A program made the translations under genes and the position numbers. The notes under the pieces were generated by a model. The model did not search any database. It saw only the letters and a program-made list of their open reading frames with translations, and had not been told where the DNA came from. Shown here in pieces: positions 6,070-7,219 of a DNA stretch of 7,219 bases. Each line of letters starts with the position of its first letter. Within the stretch, counting starts at the first letter, position 1. The stretch comes from CAZSTA01 sp964609495 [NCBI: uncultured bacterium] (lineage in GTDB: Bacteria > CAZSTA01), in the NCBI GenBank assembly GCA_964609495.1, contig CAZSTA010000186.1, positions 1 through 7,219 of the forward strand, in the 5' to 3' direction.

Positions 6070-6977
6070 CTTCTCCTATCTACTAGATCGAGCACCCATC
6101 CTACATTGGACCTCTGCCTTATTATCCTAAATTCGCCCTTAAGTTTTAAGCCCAGCACCTCAGCTTCGGCGATTATATCATCCTTCATCTTATCGGAGAT
6201 GAAAAGCACGATCCTCCCTCCCGGCTTTAAGACGCGGAGAAACTCGGGTAATTGCCTTAACATAGCCCCCTTGAATTTGGGATGAAAAGGGGGTTCAGTT
6301 ATAATTCTATCGATAACCCCCCTTCGCAAAGGCAGACATTCAGCATCAAGAGCGATGAAGTTGTGATCGGATAGCTCATCTAGCCCAAAGCGGAGATATA
6401 ATTTTCTATCTCCAGCGATGATCCTCAAACCACGCTGACGACACTCCATTACGATTCCTCCCAGACCAGCGAAGGGGTCTAAGATCACATCTTGCGATTC
6501 TGGCTGAGCGATATTCACCATAAATTTAGCATCCAGAGGAGATAAACCCCTTCGGTATCTATATCCTTTAAGCCTGACTACCCTCCCGTTCCTCTCCAGA
6601 GGAAAACTTCGAAGATGAGGAGAAGCGGCTAATCTTTTCCCTTCATCTTGTCTGTATATCTCCTCATAATAGACTTTACGATCTTTATATCTCACCCAAC
6701 CGATACGCCAGCGTCCTCGCCACTCGTAATTCAATTCCTCGCCCTCATAGGGAAATTCCTCCCTACTGAGTATCCCCTCGGTATAACCCAATTTCTCCGC
6801 TCTCTTAACCACATCGGAAGGAGGATCATCAAGCTTGACGATAAACCAATGTCTCCCTCTCTTCTCCCGAATTTTCTCCGTATCGGGGAATACGGCTAAA
6901 AACTCGGCTTTAGCCACTTTATATTCGATTCCGCATCCTCCCCGACTTGTCCTGAAATATACTAAGTATTGATTCAT
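6066..6977 (-). CDS. TRM11/TrmG10-like SAM-dependent methyltransferase
   Basis: The protein has 303 residues. The C-terminal half is a class I Rossmann methyltransferase: the region before it (RRGLSPLDAKFMVNIA, 142-157) matches the pattern seen ahead of motif I in Trm11/Trm-G10 RNA guanine-N2 methyltransferases. Motif I is DPFAGLGG (167-174), the ribose-binding acid is probably Asp190 in GDRK, and a further acid is Asp211. Motif IV is TEPPF (227-231), where relatives usually have DPPY or NPPF, so the first catalytic position is Glu228. The N-terminal 80 residues, with KLDDPPSDV, resemble the divergent N-terminal domain of these enzymes; a full THUMP domain is not obvious. A tRNA or rRNA guanosine is the likeliest target, by inference. 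It is the first gene of the operon, 62 bases from the predicted start of P4. Only a weak ribosome site (AAAGATCG) precedes the ATG. Confidence 0.8.
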   Translation of the reverse strand: MNQYLVYFRTSRGGCGIEYKVAKAEFLAVFPDTEKIREKRGRHWFIVKLDDPPSDVVKRAEKLGYTEGILSREEFPYEGEELNYEWRGRWRIGWVRYKDRKVYYEEIYRQDEGKRLAASPHLRSFPLERNGRVVRLKGYRYRRGLSPLDAKFMVNIAQPESQDVILDPFAGLGGIVMECRQRGLRIIAGDRKLYLRFGLDELSDHNFIALDAECLPLRRGVIDRIITEPPFHPKFKGAMLRQLPEFLRVLKPGGRIVLFISDKMKDDIIAEAEVLGLKLKGEFRIIRQRSNVGWVLDLVDRRR

Positions 6978-7045
6978 TTCGATCTTTATACCACAAATTA
7001 AGCGATCTGAAAATCAGGTTCTACTTAACTAGCGGGCTACATAAT

Positions 7046-7074
7046 ATTATAACTAATTTCGTCGAGATTGACAA
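7046..7074 (-). promoter_or_regulatory. Sigma70 promoter P4 of the methyltransferase-phosphatase-radical enzyme operon
   Basis: On the minus strand the -35 is TTGTCA (7074-7069), the spacer is 17 bases and the -10 is a perfect TATAAT (7051-7046). The predicted start is near 7039, about 62 bases before the methyltransferase ATG. No other good promoter is seen inside the operon, so this probably drives all three genes. Confidence 0.75.
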
Positions 7075-7090
7075 GGATTAAATAAATCCT
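7074..7090. promoter_or_regulatory. Inverted repeat abutting the P4 -35 box
   Basis: AGGATT (7074-7079) and AATCCT (7085-7090) form a perfect 6-bp inverted repeat with a 5-base centre, directly upstream of and touching the -35 hexamer of P4. The position would suit an activator or repressor site. It is short and AT-rich, so chance is possible. Confidence 0.3.
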
Positions 7091-7091
7091 G

Positions 7092-7112
7092 GGAAGCATG
7101 TAAAATCTGGGA
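7092..7112 (-). promoter_or_regulatory. Promoter-upstream element, copy D
   Basis: On the minus strand it reads TCCCAG, then ATTTTACATGCTTCC. It matches copy A and C when a CACG tetranucleotide is taken as lost. It begins 38 bases before the P4 -35, which would be 42 with the tetranucleotide restored, so spacing agrees with the other three copies. Confidence 0.4.
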
Positions 7113-7219
7113 TCTAAGATCTAATTTACTTTGTATTACACCCTCCTCCCATCTTGGTTTTTGAACTTACAATCGGGGGTATCATATTCTTCGTTAGGGA
7201 GTTAAAGACTAATTCCCCC
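7113..7219. other. Intergenic end of window, no gene seen
   Basis: No reading frame with a ribosome site is visible on either strand. A weak plus-strand promoter-like pair (TTGAAC at 7161 and TATTCT at 7185, spacer 18) exists but matches consensus poorly and lacks the upstream element found at the other promoters. A small GATCT-A-AGATC palindrome lies at 7111-7121. Confidence 0.4.

Noticed and set aside
7068-7096. Plus-strand TTGACA at 7068 as a rightward promoter
   Set aside because: No -10-like hexamer occurs at the right distance (GGGAAG there); the match arises from overlap with the minus-strand -35 TTGTCA.
7161-7190. Plus-strand promoter with TTGAAC and TATTCT
   Set aside because: It has only four of six matches in each box and an 18-base spacer, no upstream element, and no gene visible downstream before the window ends.

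Overview
The window comes from a bacterium: it has strong GGAGG-type ribosome binding sites, four near-consensus sigma70 promoters with 17-base spacers, and a type II (lipoprotein) signal peptide. A glycyl radical enzyme points to an anaerobic or oxygen-avoiding lifestyle. Codon use is rich in AGA/AGG and ATA, with moderate to low G+C. I cannot name the phylum; the gene set would suit an uncultivated anaerobic lineage.

Layout. Bases 1-331 hold no convincing gene, but they contain an inverted repeat (arms about 38-64 and 205-231) that encloses two promoters firing toward each other. The rightward promoter serves a secreted lipoprotein (332-1447) with one Ig-like domain and an SGNH-hydrolase-like domain. 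Overlapping its end is a decayed, formerly secreted SnoaL-like ester cyclase (1428-1794) that has lost its middle and is frameshifted. A strong hairpin follows (1837-1860). Next come a near-perfect extended -10 promoter, an operator-like palindrome and a structured leader of about 160 bases ahead of ribose-phosphate pyrophosphokinase (prs, 2120-3061). Its transcript probably ends at a terminator (3105-3138) that runs into the stop of the convergent operon.

The minus strand from 6977 down to 3137 is a tightly overlapping three-gene operon: a TRM11-like methyltransferase, a HAD phosphatase of the phosphoglycolate phosphatase type, and a 739-residue glycyl radical enzyme with a C-x-E active-site motif. 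The overlaps (GTGA and TAATG) imply translational coupling. No activating radical-SAM enzyme is present in the window, although the glycyl radical enzyme needs one.

The most unusual signal is non-coding. All four strong promoters carry, in the same orientation, a related element of about 27 bases (TCCCAGCACG followed by an A/T stretch and often ATGCTTCC). It begins 41-43 bases upstream of the -35 hexamer, or 38 where an internal CACG is missing. This looks like either a shared activator or UP-type site, or the edge of a dispersed promoter-carrying repeat.
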